From a virus: a stretch of 64,000 nt of DNA. Under the pieces are notes generated by a model. It was not told the origin of the DNA. It saw only the letters and a program-made list of their open reading frames with translations, and searched no databases. How positions within the stretch are numbered: the stretch's first letter is position 1; the number at the start of each line of letters is the position of its first letter. Shown piece by piece: positions 24,329 to 33,900 of the stretch. The DNA lies in the IMG/VR virus record IMGVR_UViG_3300048587_001155, positions 1-64,000 of that record, one strand, 5' to 3'. The position numbers were made by a program, and so were the translations under genes.

Positions 24329-24565
24329 ATGATCAATCCCGACATCAGCATCGACGCTCTGCTGAAGGCGAAGGCAGAACTCGAGAAGATCGGCCCGATC
24401 CAACGCTACGTCGAAGTGACACCCAAGCAATACGCCGCAATGAGAGAGATGATTCCAACGGTCGTCGTTCCTCGAGAATTCCCTTTCGGCTTGCGAGTCC
24501 GAATTATCGGCGATCCGGCCACCATGACATTTCTCGACCTCTTCATCTCCGATCCCAAAACTTAA
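24329..24565 (+). CDS. Hypothetical protein, 78 aa
   Basis: The start ATG 24329 is chosen because the ORF's earlier start falls in the terminator-like hairpin. The product begins MINPDISIDALLKAKAELE and has a regular alpha/beta pattern (YVEVTPKQYAAMREMIPTVV, FGLRVRIIGDP). It resembles small phage or planctomycete proteins of unknown function. It ends 4 bases before the stop of a convergent minus-strand gene. Confidence 0.5.
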   Translation: MINPDISIDALLKAKAELEKIGPIQRYVEVTPKQYAAMREMIPTVVVPREFPFGLRVRIIGDPATMTFLDLFISDPKT

Positions 24566-24569
24566 CAAG

Positions 24570-24863
24570 CTAGGCCGCTGCGTATTTCTTCACGAAAATG
24601 TCGGGCTTGACCGGGTAAAACTCCCCGTTGACACCCTTGACGATCCAATCGCCGTGTCGCGCGATCATCTCTCCTTCGAGAGTCGGAATCGTCAATTCGA
24701 TGAACGGCCCTCCCTCGCCGCACGTGTCGGAGTAGGTTTCGACGTGACGACCGGGATTCTCCCCGGAGATGATGCTTCCGAGGAACTCACAGATCTCATC
24801 CCAATTGGTCCACCGAAGTTGAACCGCTTCAATGACCACAGGCAGCGATCGGTAAAGACCCAT
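24570..24863 (-). CDS. Phage-type hypothetical protein (PVVIEA...GDWIVKG...KPDIF family)
   Basis: The product carries the ordered motifs LPVVIEAVQL, LEGEMIARHGDWIVKGVNGEFYP and KPDIFVKKY, a pattern well known from short proteins of tailed phages in many hosts; their function is unknown. ATG 24863 is preceded by GGAAGGAA at 7 bases, better than the in-frame ATG at 24869. Its presence marks the start of phage-like sequence in the right part of the window. Confidence 0.75.
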   Translation of the reverse strand: MGLYRSLPVVIEAVQLRWTNWDEICEFLGSIISGENPGRHVETYSDTCGEGGPFIELTIPTLEGEMIARHGDWIVKGVNGEFYPVKPDIFVKKYAAA

Positions 24864-25006
24864 TTCCATGTTCCTTCCGAATCGTGACAAACCTTTCCAC
24901 CAGCCCGGTATCTAAACCGCCGACCGCCCCGAGTTCAAATTTCGTCCCTTGTCCGAATTGACCGCCACCGCCAGTGCAGCGATTGAACTCACCTCCATCT
25001 CCGACC

Positions 25007-25070
25007 CTAATCCGGTAAGCTCCTCCCTAACCCGGTAAGCTAATCCGGTAACCTCACCCCCTAATCCGAC
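25007..25070 (+). repeat. Degenerate short tandem repeat CTAAYCCGGTA
   Basis: Four related copies occur at 25007, 25027, 25040 and 25061 (the last reads CTAATCCGAC). They are in the same orientation with 13-21 base spacing. The surrounding 24864-25817 contains no gene I can support. A protein-binding array or an att arm is possible. Confidence 0.5.
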
Positions 25071-25817
25071 ATGCTTTGACCGAAACAGAAAAAGCGATTC
25101 CCAAACCACTGTACACCCACCCCGTATACGCCCTTTACAGCCCTTCAAACGTCCACCGGACATACAGACAGGTTAATTACCCTCGAAATGGCAGAGCAGG
25201 TCAGCCAGACACCAAGACGGGCATCCCAAGTAAGGTTTTCCGGGGCAGCTTTTCAGGGCAAAAATTGGGGAGAGGGCCCCTAGAAATGGGCGGGAGGGCG
25301 TGGGGCCAACGGGGTATGCGGGTTTCGCTCCTGATCACATCGCGTAACATCTATCACACAATGCACGAATAGATAAGCACTTGCGTCATATCATTCGTTG
25401 CCGATCCTGCGCCCACATAGTGAAGCACGTATGCCGTTGGGGGTGTTTCTATCCTTATGATCGAAAGAATCGCCCCTCTTCATCCCTTTTCACCATGTTC
25501 ACTACTCATGTTCAGTATTGCTCAAGCCGTTGGATATTGGTTGCAAGTCTGTCGCAAATGCTTTGAAGATCAGGGGGAAAGTGATTCGCAGATTGGCGGT
25601 AAGATCGTCCGAAAGTGTTTCGAGAATGGCTCGAAGATTGGTTGCAAGTGGCCTGTAGATGTTCTGTGAATGCTTGATTGATTTACCGATACCCGACCGT
25701 TCCCGGTCGGAAGCCTCGCCCCTTGGGCGTGTCTTCTCTCGGCATAGGGAGTCTTCTCCCATAGCGACGGGCCGGGCGAGGAATTGACGATCGGCTAGGA
25801 TTCGGCAAGATGCGGAG
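25071..25817. promoter_or_regulatory. Non-coding region upstream of the phage regulator, with a repeated 13-mer
   Basis: No gene is supported in this 750-base stretch. The 13-mer ATTGGTTGCAAGT appears at 25536-25548 and 25637-25649, and a related ATTGTTGCAA lies near 26294, after the regulator gene. These could be operators for the double helix-turn-helix protein encoded at 25818. A GC-rich segment at 25690-25780 (GACCGTTCCCGGTCGG) can fold into small hairpins. Confidence 0.35.
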
Positions 25818-26258
25818 ATGACGACTCAACTCGAAAGCTTCGACGATCAACTAAGGGAACGAGTCCGCGCCAAGCTGGATCCCGATTCCTTCTCCCTCAA
25901 TGAACTGGCCAGGCAATCGGGAATCAATGTCGGTACGCTTTCCCGATGGCTCAACATTCCGTCGCGGTCTATTCGGCTCGATCATGCGGAACAGCTGGCC
26001 CGCGTTCTTCGTTGTGATCTATGCGTCTCGGAGGGAAAGAGGGCGAGCCGTTACCATCCGGGCCGATCGTTAAGCATGTCTGATCAACTCCGCGGATTCA
26101 TCGAGGAGAGGGGCAAAACGGAATTGGCGCGATCGTCTGGCGTTCCTTTGAGCACAATCACGACGTGGCTAGCTAACAAAGATTCCAGAATTTCTTGCCG
26201 CGTTGCTTTCAAGCTTTGCGCCGTTCTGCAAAAGGACTTACTCGCAGCACGTGAGTAA
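25818..26258 (+). CDS. Double helix-turn-helix transcriptional regulator
   Basis: Two XRE/Cro-like helix-turn-helix units are visible: FSLNELARQSGINVGTLSRW (about 31-50) and GKTELARSSGVPLSTITTWL (about 98-117), each followed by a short helical segment. A tandem arrangement of this kind fits a phage repressor or a control protein. Repeats in the upstream and downstream non-coding DNA may be its operators. ATG 25818 lacks a strong ribosome site, so a leaderless or weakly translated message is possible. Confidence 0.75.
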   Translation: MTTQLESFDDQLRERVRAKLDPDSFSLNELARQSGINVGTLSRWLNIPSRSIRLDHAEQLARVLRCDLCVSEGKRASRYHPGRSLSMSDQLRGFIEERGKTELARSSGVPLSTITTWLANKDSRISCRVAFKLCAVLQKDLLAARE

Positions 26259-26482
26259 TCTCCTGAAAGTCTTTTGAAAATCTTTCGAAAATTGTTGCAA
26301 CGATTCGTTGCGCTTGCCGTATTGTATCTCTGTCGAGAGCGACGGGACGTAAGACGAACACGGTTCGCGGTCCTCTGACGGCAATCATAAGACCGCCAGT
26401 AGCTCAGAAACGACGAAGCGCATCGGACGCTCTTGTTCCGATCAGCTGGCACGGCTGTGAATGTGTCGAGAGATTCAATCCC

Positions 26483-27124
26483 ATGCTACATGAACGTTAC
26501 CGGCCCGCGACGTGGGAAGACTTCGCAGGCCATGAAAAAGCCGTCAAGATCGTCCGGCGCGTGATCGATCGGCCCGGCTATGCTGGCGGGGCATTCTGGA
26601 TCGATGGCCCGTCCGGTGTAGGCAAAACATCCCTTGCTTGGCTCATTAGTCGCACGTTGACCGCAGGCGATGATTACAACATTGAGGAAATCGACGGGGA
26701 CGGTTGCTCCGTCGATCGCGTGCGTGAGTTATCCGAAACGCTACGCTACCGATCGTTGACCGGCGGTTTCCGTTGCGTGATCGTCAACGAAGCGCATGCC
26801 ATGACAGCGCGAGCCGTGCAAGCTTGGCTAACTCTGCTCGAGCGCCTCCCGTCTCAAGTCGTCGTGATCTTCACCACAACGCAAGGGCGTGAGGAATCGT
26901 TATTCGGTGATTTCGATGCGCCTCTCAAGTCGCGGTGCCTATGCGTGAGCCTCACGACGTACGGCATTGCTGATGCTTTCGCAGCGCGAGCGATGGACAT
27001 AGCCAAGCGTGAAGGCTTGGACGGTCAACCGATCGCGAAGTATAAGCGACTCGTCGCGGACTGCCGGAATAACCTTCGAGCCGTTCTAGGTGAGATTGAA
27101 CTCGGCGTGATGATTACGGACTGA
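26483..27124 (+). CDS. AAA+ ATPase resembling clamp-loader (DnaX/RFC-small) subunits
   Basis: MLHERYRPATWEDFAGHEKAV is the typical start of DnaX/RuvB/RFC-type AAA+ domains. Walker A is GPSGVGKT (42-49) and Walker B is CVIVNEAH (98-105), with an arginine-containing sensor region (DAPLKSRCLCV). At 213 residues it is much shorter than DnaX (over 400) and lacks the tau/C-terminal parts, so it is a minimal clamp-loader-like ATPase. The Walker B DExx is replaced by NEAH, so one acidic residue differs from the consensus. A role in phage DNA replication is inferred from the neighbours. Confidence 0.8.
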   Translation: MLHERYRPATWEDFAGHEKAVKIVRRVIDRPGYAGGAFWIDGPSGVGKTSLAWLISRTLTAGDDYNIEEIDGDGCSVDRVRELSETLRYRSLTGGFRCVIVNEAHAMTARAVQAWLTLLERLPSQVVVIFTTTQGREESLFGDFDAPLKSRCLCVSLTTYGIADAFAARAMDIAKREGLDGQPIAKYKRLVADCRNNLRAVLGEIELGVMITD

Positions 27125-27244
27125 CAACAGCGACCGCGCCCCGTTCGCGGGGCGTGCTGCTCTTGCCATTCGGTAAGTGACGTTCCAGGGCGTCCTAGTC
27201 CTTGGACAGCGTGCGGCGCTGTGAGCCCGCGTGGGGTTCGATCC

Positions 27245-28123
27245 ATGCAATACACTGAGCGAGCGCGTGAATCTGCGGAGGCGATTGTTGAACAGTTCAA
27301 GAATCCCGCGAATCTACCAAAGGCCTTGGCGTCGATTTGGCTCGACATTTCGGACGATCGGCCCTGCGCCAAGTGGTCCTGGAATAACCGGTTTTTGGTC
27401 GCGTTGTTCGGCGGAGGAGATGCGCGAGGCTTTCGCCAGTGGCAGGAAGTAGGGCGCAGCGTGAAGAAGGGGGCGAAGAGTTTCGCCATACTTGCACCGA
27501 AAAAACGGATGATTTCCGTCAAAAATCCGGAGACTGGCGAAGAGGAAAAGCGGGCCATCGTTACCGGGTTTACTCACGTTTCCGTCTTCTCGATCGACAA
27601 CACCGAAGGCGAGCCGTTGCCGGTCAATGAAGAGCACAAGGCCTTTGTGCAATCGTTGCCGTTGCGTGAAGTCGCGGCATCGTGGGGACTCGACGTCGAA
27701 TTGGTGAACGGGAAAGGGAGATTTCAAGGCTACTACTCGTCGAGTCATTCCGTGATTGCCCTTTCGGTATCGAATCTTTCCACGTGGGCCCATGAGCTAA
27801 TGCACGCGGCAGACGATCGGCGCGGCGCTCTTCAGAAGGAAGGGCGTGAAACACTCTCGTACATGGAAGGCGAAATCGTTGCCGAGTTAGGCGCGTCAGT
27901 TCTGCTGTCGATCCTTGGTCAATCTGTTGATGCCGATCTCGGAGGCGCTTGGCGCTACATCACGGCTTACTGTGAGAAGCACAAGCGTGAGCCGATCAGC
28001 GCTTGCTCGATGTTGCTTGATCGTATCTGCGGGGGAGTCGACTTGATCTTGCGGACCGCTGCGGAACTCGCGAGCACTCCGACGGAGGCTAACAACCAAC
28101 AATTCGAGCGAATCGCGGTTTAA
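27245..28123 (+). CDS. ArdC-like antirestriction protein with zincin metallopeptidase domain
   Basis: The N-terminal half (NRFLVALFGGGDARGFRQW, GRSVKKGAKSFAILAPKK) matches the ArdC-type single-strand DNA-binding domain. The C-terminal half has the zincin motif HELMH (183-187) followed by EGEIVAELGAS with a candidate third ligand. In plasmids and phages ArdC proteins protect incoming DNA against restriction, and the polyvalent metallopeptidase part is thought to cleave host proteins. ATG 27245 is preferred to GTG 27221. Its early position next to the recombinase fits expression soon after infection. Confidence 0.85.
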   Translation: MQYTERARESAEAIVEQFKNPANLPKALASIWLDISDDRPCAKWSWNNRFLVALFGGGDARGFRQWQEVGRSVKKGAKSFAILAPKKRMISVKNPETGEEEKRAIVTGFTHVSVFSIDNTEGEPLPVNEEHKAFVQSLPLREVAASWGLDVELVNGKGRFQGYYSSSHSVIALSVSNLSTWAHELMHAADDRRGALQKEGRETLSYMEGEIVAELGASVLLSILGQSVDADLGGAWRYITAYCEKHKREPISACSMLLDRICGGVDLILRTAAELASTPTEANNQQFERIAV

Positions 28124-28201
28124 CTGACTGGCAGGGCTCAACCGGCCCTCTCATGAAGCGGGCCGGCTAGCCTTGGCAGTTGGTTTATCCGGAGGAATGA
28201 A

Positions 28202-28537
28202 ATGTCTTGGCTCATACAGCGTGACAGATGGAGTGAATACGACGAGGGACTTCATGACGTGTTCACCTTCTTCGGTGATCGTCTCGAAGTCACTTGCCAT
28301 GCTCGGGGTGTTTCGTGTTGGTCGATCGACATCGGCACGAATGGGGAAGTCAACATTTTTTCGCTGAAGGGACGGCACACGTTCTACCGTGACACGCGGC
28401 TGAACAGAGCATGGCGGTTCTATCTTGCTCTGAGGCTTGGCAAACCGCTCATCACGTTCCGATTCGGGGAGGCGCGGAAACGTTATCAGCTGAATTCGGA
28501 AGCGTACGGCTTTAGGCCAATCGTCTCAAAGTCATGA
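28202..28537 (+). CDS. Hypothetical protein, 111 aa
   Basis: ATG 28202 follows GGAGGAATGAA, a strong ribosome site. The product (FTFFGDRLEVTCHARGVSCWSIDIG ... RAWRFYLALRLGKPLITFRFG) is a small basic beta-rich protein without known motifs. It is the first of a run of short, closely spaced plus-strand genes before the recombinase and probably belongs to the phage early operon. Confidence 0.65.
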   Translation: MSWLIQRDRWSEYDEGLHDVFTFFGDRLEVTCHARGVSCWSIDIGTNGEVNIFSLKGRHTFYRDTRLNRAWRFYLALRLGKPLITFRFGEARKRYQLNSEAYGFRPIVSKS

Positions 28538-28550
28538 AAGGTGGCGTGAA

Positions 28551-28802
28551 TTGAATCACACAATCGGCCTGACCGGAAAGCAAATCTGCCGACTGATGCG
28601 CAAGCACCATGTCACGATCAAAGCACTATCGAAGCGGATGGGTATCACGATGAAACGCATCCGCCATGTCCGTACCAATGGACTCACCGATTCGCCCAAT
28701 CCCTACCACTACTCATGGAACTGGATCGAAGCAATCACCGGAAAGAATCCGGGCCCACATTGGTGGTATGCGATTGAGTCTGACATCAAGGGCATCAAAT
28801 GA
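28551..28802 (+). CDS. Small helix-turn-helix protein, 83 aa
   Basis: The segment TGKQICRLMRKHHVTIKALSKRMGITMKRIRHV has an XRE-like helix-turn-helix pattern. The start is TTG 28551 with AAAGGTGG upstream; no ATG with a ribosome site is available. A tryptophan-rich tail (YHYSWNWIEAITGKNPG) follows. Probably a phage regulator; targets are unknown. Confidence 0.6.
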   Translation: MNHTIGLTGKQICRLMRKHHVTIKALSKRMGITMKRIRHVRTNGLTDSPNPYHYSWNWIEAITGKNPGPHWWYAIESDIKGIK

Positions 28803-28860
28803 CCTGGATGCCAAATGACTGTGACACTTACCAATGAAGAGAAAGCGTGAGGTAATCCAC

Positions 28861-30129
28861 ATGGCGAAACCCCGTCGGGGGCGTGAGAAATCATCGCCCC
28901 TTCCGGCACGTCCGAAGGTCTACGGTTACGCGCGAGTGAGCACGTTCCGTCAGACGGGTCGACAATCGATCGATACCCAGCGTGAGCAGCTCAAGCTATT
29001 GGCAGAGCGAAACGGCTTGGGGCCGATCGATCAGATCTTCATCGATGAGGAAGCAAGCGGAGGAACGCCGATCGTCCAACGGCCGGCGGGGCGTGATCTT
29101 TGCTTCCTAGTCTCTCCCGAAGATGTTGTGCTGCTCACCGATCTTGACCGCGCGTTTCGTTCTACGTCGGACGCGCTCGAGACGTTATTGCGTTGGCATG
29201 CCGTCGGGATCCGCGTGATCATCCAATCCCTCGAGGGTTGGGGAACGCTCGACATCAGTACGCCGATCGGGGAGTTCTTTCTCACCGTTCTTGTAGCCGT
29301 GAAGAAGCTGGAACGAAATCAGCGCGTGGCCTTCGTGCAGCAATGCTCGCGCGATGCCATGCTCAAGGCCGAAGCCGAGGGATGGGATTGCACGAGTCGG
29401 CGGTACGCTCCTGTGGGCTTCGACTGGGCTTACCTCGGATCGGACCGCGGGAAGACTCGTCTGGTTCCGAATGAGGACGATCTTGAAAGCATGTCGATCA
29501 TTGGTGTGCTGCGAGCTCAGGGAAGGGCGTACGACCAAATACGTGATGAGATCCTTCCCCAAATCGGGCGTGAGAAGAGACTTCGCGCTATCCGCCGACA
29601 GATCGGCAACAAAAGCATGAATCATCGGCGGTATGAGATCAGACGTCATCAGAACGTGTGGCAATGGCACGCGATGGAAAAGGCCTGCGTGTGGTGTGAA
29701 TCGCACCGTCAGGAACAGGAAGAACTGGCAACTAGGGTTGCATCAAATCACCCGGAATGGGCAAATCGTTGGGGGCTTGGGAACTATGTTCAAGGATTGG
29801 CGACGGAGACGAACGGCAACGATGGAAACGGATTCGCAGGAACCGCGCCGCCACATGTTGAAGCGATCGGGGAAGGGGAACCCTCCGCTCGTTTTCCAGG
29901 GGATCTTGATTGCCGAAGTGACGGGCCCGAACTACTCGGACGCGAAACGCTGGCACGATCTGCGCCTCTACCGAACGGTGAATCAACGGTATGTGGTGGA
30001 GATTGTGTTGGTGAAGGCAATTGCGGGCCAAAAGAGCCATCACTCGGCCGTGATGGTCGAGGATCTGACGGAGGCGAGGGAAGCCTTTTATTCTCACGAT
30101 CCAATGCAAGGGATCGATTTCCCCAATAA
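28861..30129 (+). CDS. Serine recombinase (resolvase/invertase N-terminal domain)
   Basis: The N-terminal domain has YGYARVSTFRQ with catalytic Ser at about 27, FIDEEASGG and TDLDRAFRSTSDALETL, the signature of serine recombinases. A linker segment (YAPVGFDWAYLGSDRGKTRLV) and a helical part (QGRAYDQIRDEILPQIG) follow. From about residue 310 the sequence turns into Gly/Ser/Pro/Arg-rich filler (NGNDGNGFAGTAPPH...), and the DNA there encodes another protein in a different frame. The functional protein may thus be about 300 residues with an unstructured tail. It is the probable integration or inversion enzyme of the second phage. Confidence 0.85.
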   Translation: MAKPRRGREKSSPLPARPKVYGYARVSTFRQTGRQSIDTQREQLKLLAERNGLGPIDQIFIDEEASGGTPIVQRPAGRDLCFLVSPEDVVLLTDLDRAFRSTSDALETLLRWHAVGIRVIIQSLEGWGTLDISTPIGEFFLTVLVAVKKLERNQRVAFVQQCSRDAMLKAEAEGWDCTSRRYAPVGFDWAYLGSDRGKTRLVPNEDDLESMSIIGVLRAQGRAYDQIRDEILPQIGREKRLRAIRRQIGNKSMNHRRYEIRRHQNVWQWHAMEKACVWCESHRQEQEELATRVASNHPEWANRWGLGNYVQGLATETNGNDGNGFAGTAPPHVEAIGEGEPSARFPGDLDCRSDGPELLGRETLARSAPLPNGESTVCGGDCVGEGNCGPKEPSLGRDGRGSDGGEGSLLFSRSNARDRFPQ

Positions 30130-30229
30130 GCCTAGCTTTGAGCAACGTTCGAAGAAGCTTGCCGAAGCTTTGGGCCCGGTTTATCGTGAACGTGTCGATA
30201 TGTTGTTCAAGTCGATTATTTCCTCGTAG
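29786..30229 (+). CDS. Hypothetical protein overprinting the recombinase 3' end
   Basis: In a frame different from the recombinase, this product reads like a real folded protein: LVFQGILIAEVTGPN, KRWHDLRLYRTVNQRYVVEIVLVKA, HSAVMVEDLTEAREAFYSHD, with a C-terminal helix. It overlaps the recombinase frame by up to 344 bases. ATG 29786 is the first start; ATG 29822 and 29855 are alternatives, none with a good ribosome site. Similar short proteins taking a sequence tag and a helix occur in phages, but I cannot name a family. Confidence 0.6.
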   Translation: MFKDWRRRRTATMETDSQEPRRHMLKRSGKGNPPLVFQGILIAEVTGPNYSDAKRWHDLRLYRTVNQRYVVEIVLVKAIAGQKSHHSAVMVEDLTEAREAFYSHDPMQGIDFPNKPSFEQRSKKLAEALGPVYRERVDMLFKSIISS

Positions 30230-30239
30230 GAGTTAACTC

Positions 30240-30464
30240 ATGTCCGATAAAGATTTCGTCAAATCGATCTACCCAAAGGCTGAGGCCCATCAAACTAAAG
30301 AAACCAAAGAGATCGGTCGAAGAGAAGCCAAGTGGCCTGAGCATTGGGATATTTTCGATGGCCAAAGACATCACGGGCAACAGCCGCTAGGAACAGGCAC
30401 CACCGAAGCGGCCGCGTGGAAAGATGCTGCTGACAAGATCCGCGCGACACAGCCGCGTCAATAA
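30240..30464 (+). CDS. Small hydrophilic protein, 74 aa
   Basis: ATG 30240 follows GTAGGAG. The product (SIYPKAEAHQTKETKEIGRREAKWPEHWDIFDG, GTGTTEAAAWKDAADKIRAT) is hydrophilic with a C-terminal helix, unknown in function. It is the last plus-strand gene of the early region; its 3' end overlaps the end of the convergent minus-strand late operon by 7 bases, so no terminator space separates the two. Confidence 0.65.
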   Translation: MSDKDFVKSIYPKAEAHQTKETKEIGRREAKWPEHWDIFDGQRHHGQQPLGTGTTEAAAWKDAADKIRATQPRQ

Positions 30465-30964
30465 CCCATCCCTGGAAGCATTCCCGGCCGTTGCTGCCCC
30501 ATCATCCCTGGGGGCAGCATATTCCCCATTCCTGGCGGCATCATCGGCAACTGGATCCCGGGCGGCAGCTGCTGGCCAAAGGGAGATGTCGGCATGTCCA
30601 TCTGCGGCGGAGCAGGCAGTTGTGATCCACCCCGCGCGATCCGTTCCGCGAGGGGATTTCTCCCCTGCATGGCGAGTGGTTGCATTCCCGTCGCGAGGAG
30701 CTGCTTGATCGAATCCGTGGGAGAGGATGGTTGCGCGCCGGGACCGAATCCCATTCCAGCGACCAGCGATTGCGGATTATTCGCCGCACCCGTCAGTCGA
30801 TCGACAAGAGGATTCCCCGTGGGAGCCATCGGGTCAGGCGACCAACCCGACTTCACAGGAATCGGCGATTCCACGTAATCCGGCGTCTCACCACAACCAC
30901 AGTTGTCGCTCATCGGTCCGCTTAAGGGACCGCCACTCGTCATTCCTGGACTCGGCTGCATCAT
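30458..30964 (-). CDS. Pro/Met/Gly-rich protein, last gene of the late operon
   Basis: The 168-residue product is disordered and repetitive, ending in QLPPGIQLPMMPPGMGNMLP and PGMMGQQRPGMLPGMGY. The N-terminus contains CGCGE. Its start overlaps the stop of the 1176-residue gene as ATGA, so it is translationally coupled. Low-complexity small proteins beside internal virion proteins may be structural or ejected; no function can be read from the sequence. Confidence 0.65.
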   Translation of the reverse strand: MMQPSPGMTSGGPLSGPMSDNCGCGETPDYVESPIPVKSGWSPDPMAPTGNPLVDRLTGAANNPQSLVAGMGFGPGAQPSSPTDSIKQLLATGMQPLAMQGRNPLAERIARGGSQLPAPPQMDMPTSPFGQQLPPGIQLPMMPPGMGNMLPPGMMGQQRPGMLPGMGY

Positions 30965-33900
30965 TTTCTGGCCTCGGCTTTCTGCTTAGCTTCACGCTTA
31001 CGTGCCGCCTGAGTGTAATAGAGACGCATCAGAATTTGTTCCTCAGGCGTCAACGGTCCCGCAGCCTGATTCGGGTAGAAGTTCTCGAAACTTCGAATTC
31101 GTGGAGATTGGTTCAGAACTGTTCGAAGCGCGTCCTCGGCATCTCTTCTGGCCACGTCCATCGGTACGTCAGAGATGTGGATACCCGTTCCGAAGTTGAG
31201 GAGATGATCAGTTGCTGTCTTGCGCGGGTCGACAGCCTGACGATAAGCCGTCACGAATCGTGAGACTGGCGTATTCATCAAGATTTGATCGAACGGCTGG
31301 TATCCCGTCATCGAATACATCTTGTCCAGCGGTCGACCGAAGAAGAATGAGCGGTTGGCGAGCTGCTCGAGAAGTCCCTTAACCTCGGGGCGAATGGTTC
31401 CGAGCCAGCTCTCGGCCGTGCGACGAAGTCCCTCGCCGACCGTCGGTCCGAATTGGAATCGTTCGAACGGTTCTTCGAAGGGGAGACCGAGCGACGTAAT
31501 GTACTTCCGCGCGCCATTGCTTTCTGAACCAAGAGGGATGTTAGTCTTCTCCCTGATGTATCCCGGAGTAAAGCTCTGTTGCTCGCCCGTGTTAGGCTGG
31601 TTGGCCGCGCGAATGGACTTCCCGAGGAACCCGCCCGGGTTCTCGAGTAACTCTGAAGCGACGAGCTGCAGGTTGTTTTTCATGAAGCTGAAGAATGGGA
31701 TCATTCTCTTCATCACGTTGCGTTCGGCCCACGTGTAGGCCTCGGGCCGATAATCGAACTGCCATCGCTTGACCGAGAGTGCCGCTTCCTCTGGGGAGTA
31801 TCCTTGCCTTAACGCCTCGATGAAGTGGCTCAGCCGGTTGAAGTCTTCCACGTTCTGCCCGATCGAGCCGCCGGCGTTCAATGCTCGGCCGACGACGTTC
31901 CGTTCCGCGGAATCAATCGCGCTTCGAACCATGCCGGCATTCGCGGGAAGCTTTGACTCCGGCGTTTCCATGAATGCCCGAGCCGGTCGGCCGAAGAGTA
32001 GATCCGTTCCGCTCGTCGGCACAACCTGGCTTGTCACCACGCCTGGCTGAATCGGCGCCTGTCCGGCCGCTCCAGTGATGGGAGCCGCCTGCGTCATATC
32101 CGGTGTTGGGACTGGCAATGGTTGAGGCGTTGACGCCACGCTTGGCCGTGCGATGTCCGGCGCCTGCGTCAGTTCCGACACGTAGTTGGAGGCACGAAGA
32201 GCGCCGCCACCGTGGGCGAGCTCTCGTATCTTCGCTGTGTCCAGAATCTGACCATTGGGGAGTCGGAGAGTTACGGGCTGTCCAGCCATGACGCTGAAGG
32301 CATCACTCAGACTTTGCTGAGAAAGCTTCCGGGCGGCCATGTTGTAGAACATGCCGCTCATCAGGTTCCGCGAATGGAAAGAAGGCCAAGGAACCGTTGT
32401 CAGGCCTTTAAACCTGTTTTGCCAATAATCGAAGGCGTCCAGTAATCCCGAGTGCGCATCACGCGAGTTGATCGCCTTGATGTAGCCAGCGATGTCGTCC
32501 GCGTACTGGCGAGGGATGAACCATCCGGATAGATCGACTTGCCCGAGATTGCCACCACGCTGCTGATTGATCTTCGCCCCGATCGCGCTGGCCGCGAGCC
32601 CTCCCTTCGAGGTATCGAAGCCGAGGGGGCCGAGCCCCGGCATGATGTCGGCCACAGACACATCGTCGAGTGAGGTTTGAACCGGCTTGGCGACGCGCGA
32701 GACGAGCTCGAGCAGGTTATCCGCCTGAGCCATCTTCCGTTCCGCTGACCTCACGCCGAGGAAGAAGTCGACCGCGGGGTGAGCATTGAAGAGATCCTTG
32801 CCGGTATCGGCATAGTCGGCCGGCAGCCCTCGGAGCCAGTTGAACAACTCTAAGGCGTGATCGTAATTCGACTTGCCATCCCGCCAAGTGGTCCCTCGCG
32901 CGAGAGCTTCATCCGGGAAGCCGAGATAATCATTCAGGATGGTTCGAATCGCGTCGGCATCATCAACGATCGATCCTGGACGAATAGGCCCGCTGATTCG
33001 AACGTCCCGGACCATGTCGTTGATGGCTTCACGGCCGAGCGGAATGTCCTTCAAGAAGGGAACGCGCGCGAAGTCCTGGGCGAGCCGGCTCATCGGTTGC
33101 ATCGTCGCCGTGACGATCGTGTTCATCTCCTTCGGATCGTCATAAACGTGGCGAGGTAGGTACGCCAGGAAGTTGTCGGCCAGCGCGTTCTTATCGATGC
33201 CCACCTGTTGAAACGCCGGCACGTAATAGTTCATCGCATGATTCATCGTCTTGCCGACTTCAGCCGCGCGAATCATCTTGGGGATCTCGGCGCCAACATC
33301 ATTGGGAATCAACCGCTTGCCCGTCTGATCGGTGGGGAAGAGAATTGCCAGCTTGGGGTTCTGTCCGATCTCCGCATCGAGAGAAGACATGCCCGACGCC
33401 ACACGAGTGAGGGCGTCGAGTTCCTGTTGTTTCAGCGCATCCGTCGCGAATAAGTCCATGGCCCGCTCGACATGGGGTCCGACAAGCTTCTCCGCTTCGA
33501 CGGTCGACAACACTGGATCCGCAATCTTCGCCGTTTGGAACTCGGCTCGGTTCATCGCCGGCTGTGAGATCTCTTGACCGATACGCTGACCCAGTTCGGT
33601 CGACGCATTACCCGCTCCCGCGCTTAGGGTCCGGCGTACCGAATTCGTGATCGGATTATGCGTGATCGTATTCGCGACCGGCTGAAGTACTTTCTCGGCA
33701 AAGCCTTGAGACATGGGCCCGGTACCGAATACGAGGTTATTTCCCGTGAAAGGATTGGTGATTGCCGCTAACCCTCCTTGGCCAGCGGCAATCCGACTCG
33801 CTGTCGTAGGGGCGAGCCTCCCCGTAACCCCCGCCTCCCGCGCCAGCGTCGCCGTGTCTCGACCTGCGATGTTTCCGAGTGCGTCCAGATAGCCAGGTGC

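Noticed and set aside
24912-25163. 83-codon minus frame
   Set aside because: It overlaps the short repeat region, lacks a ribosome site and shows low-complexity composition.
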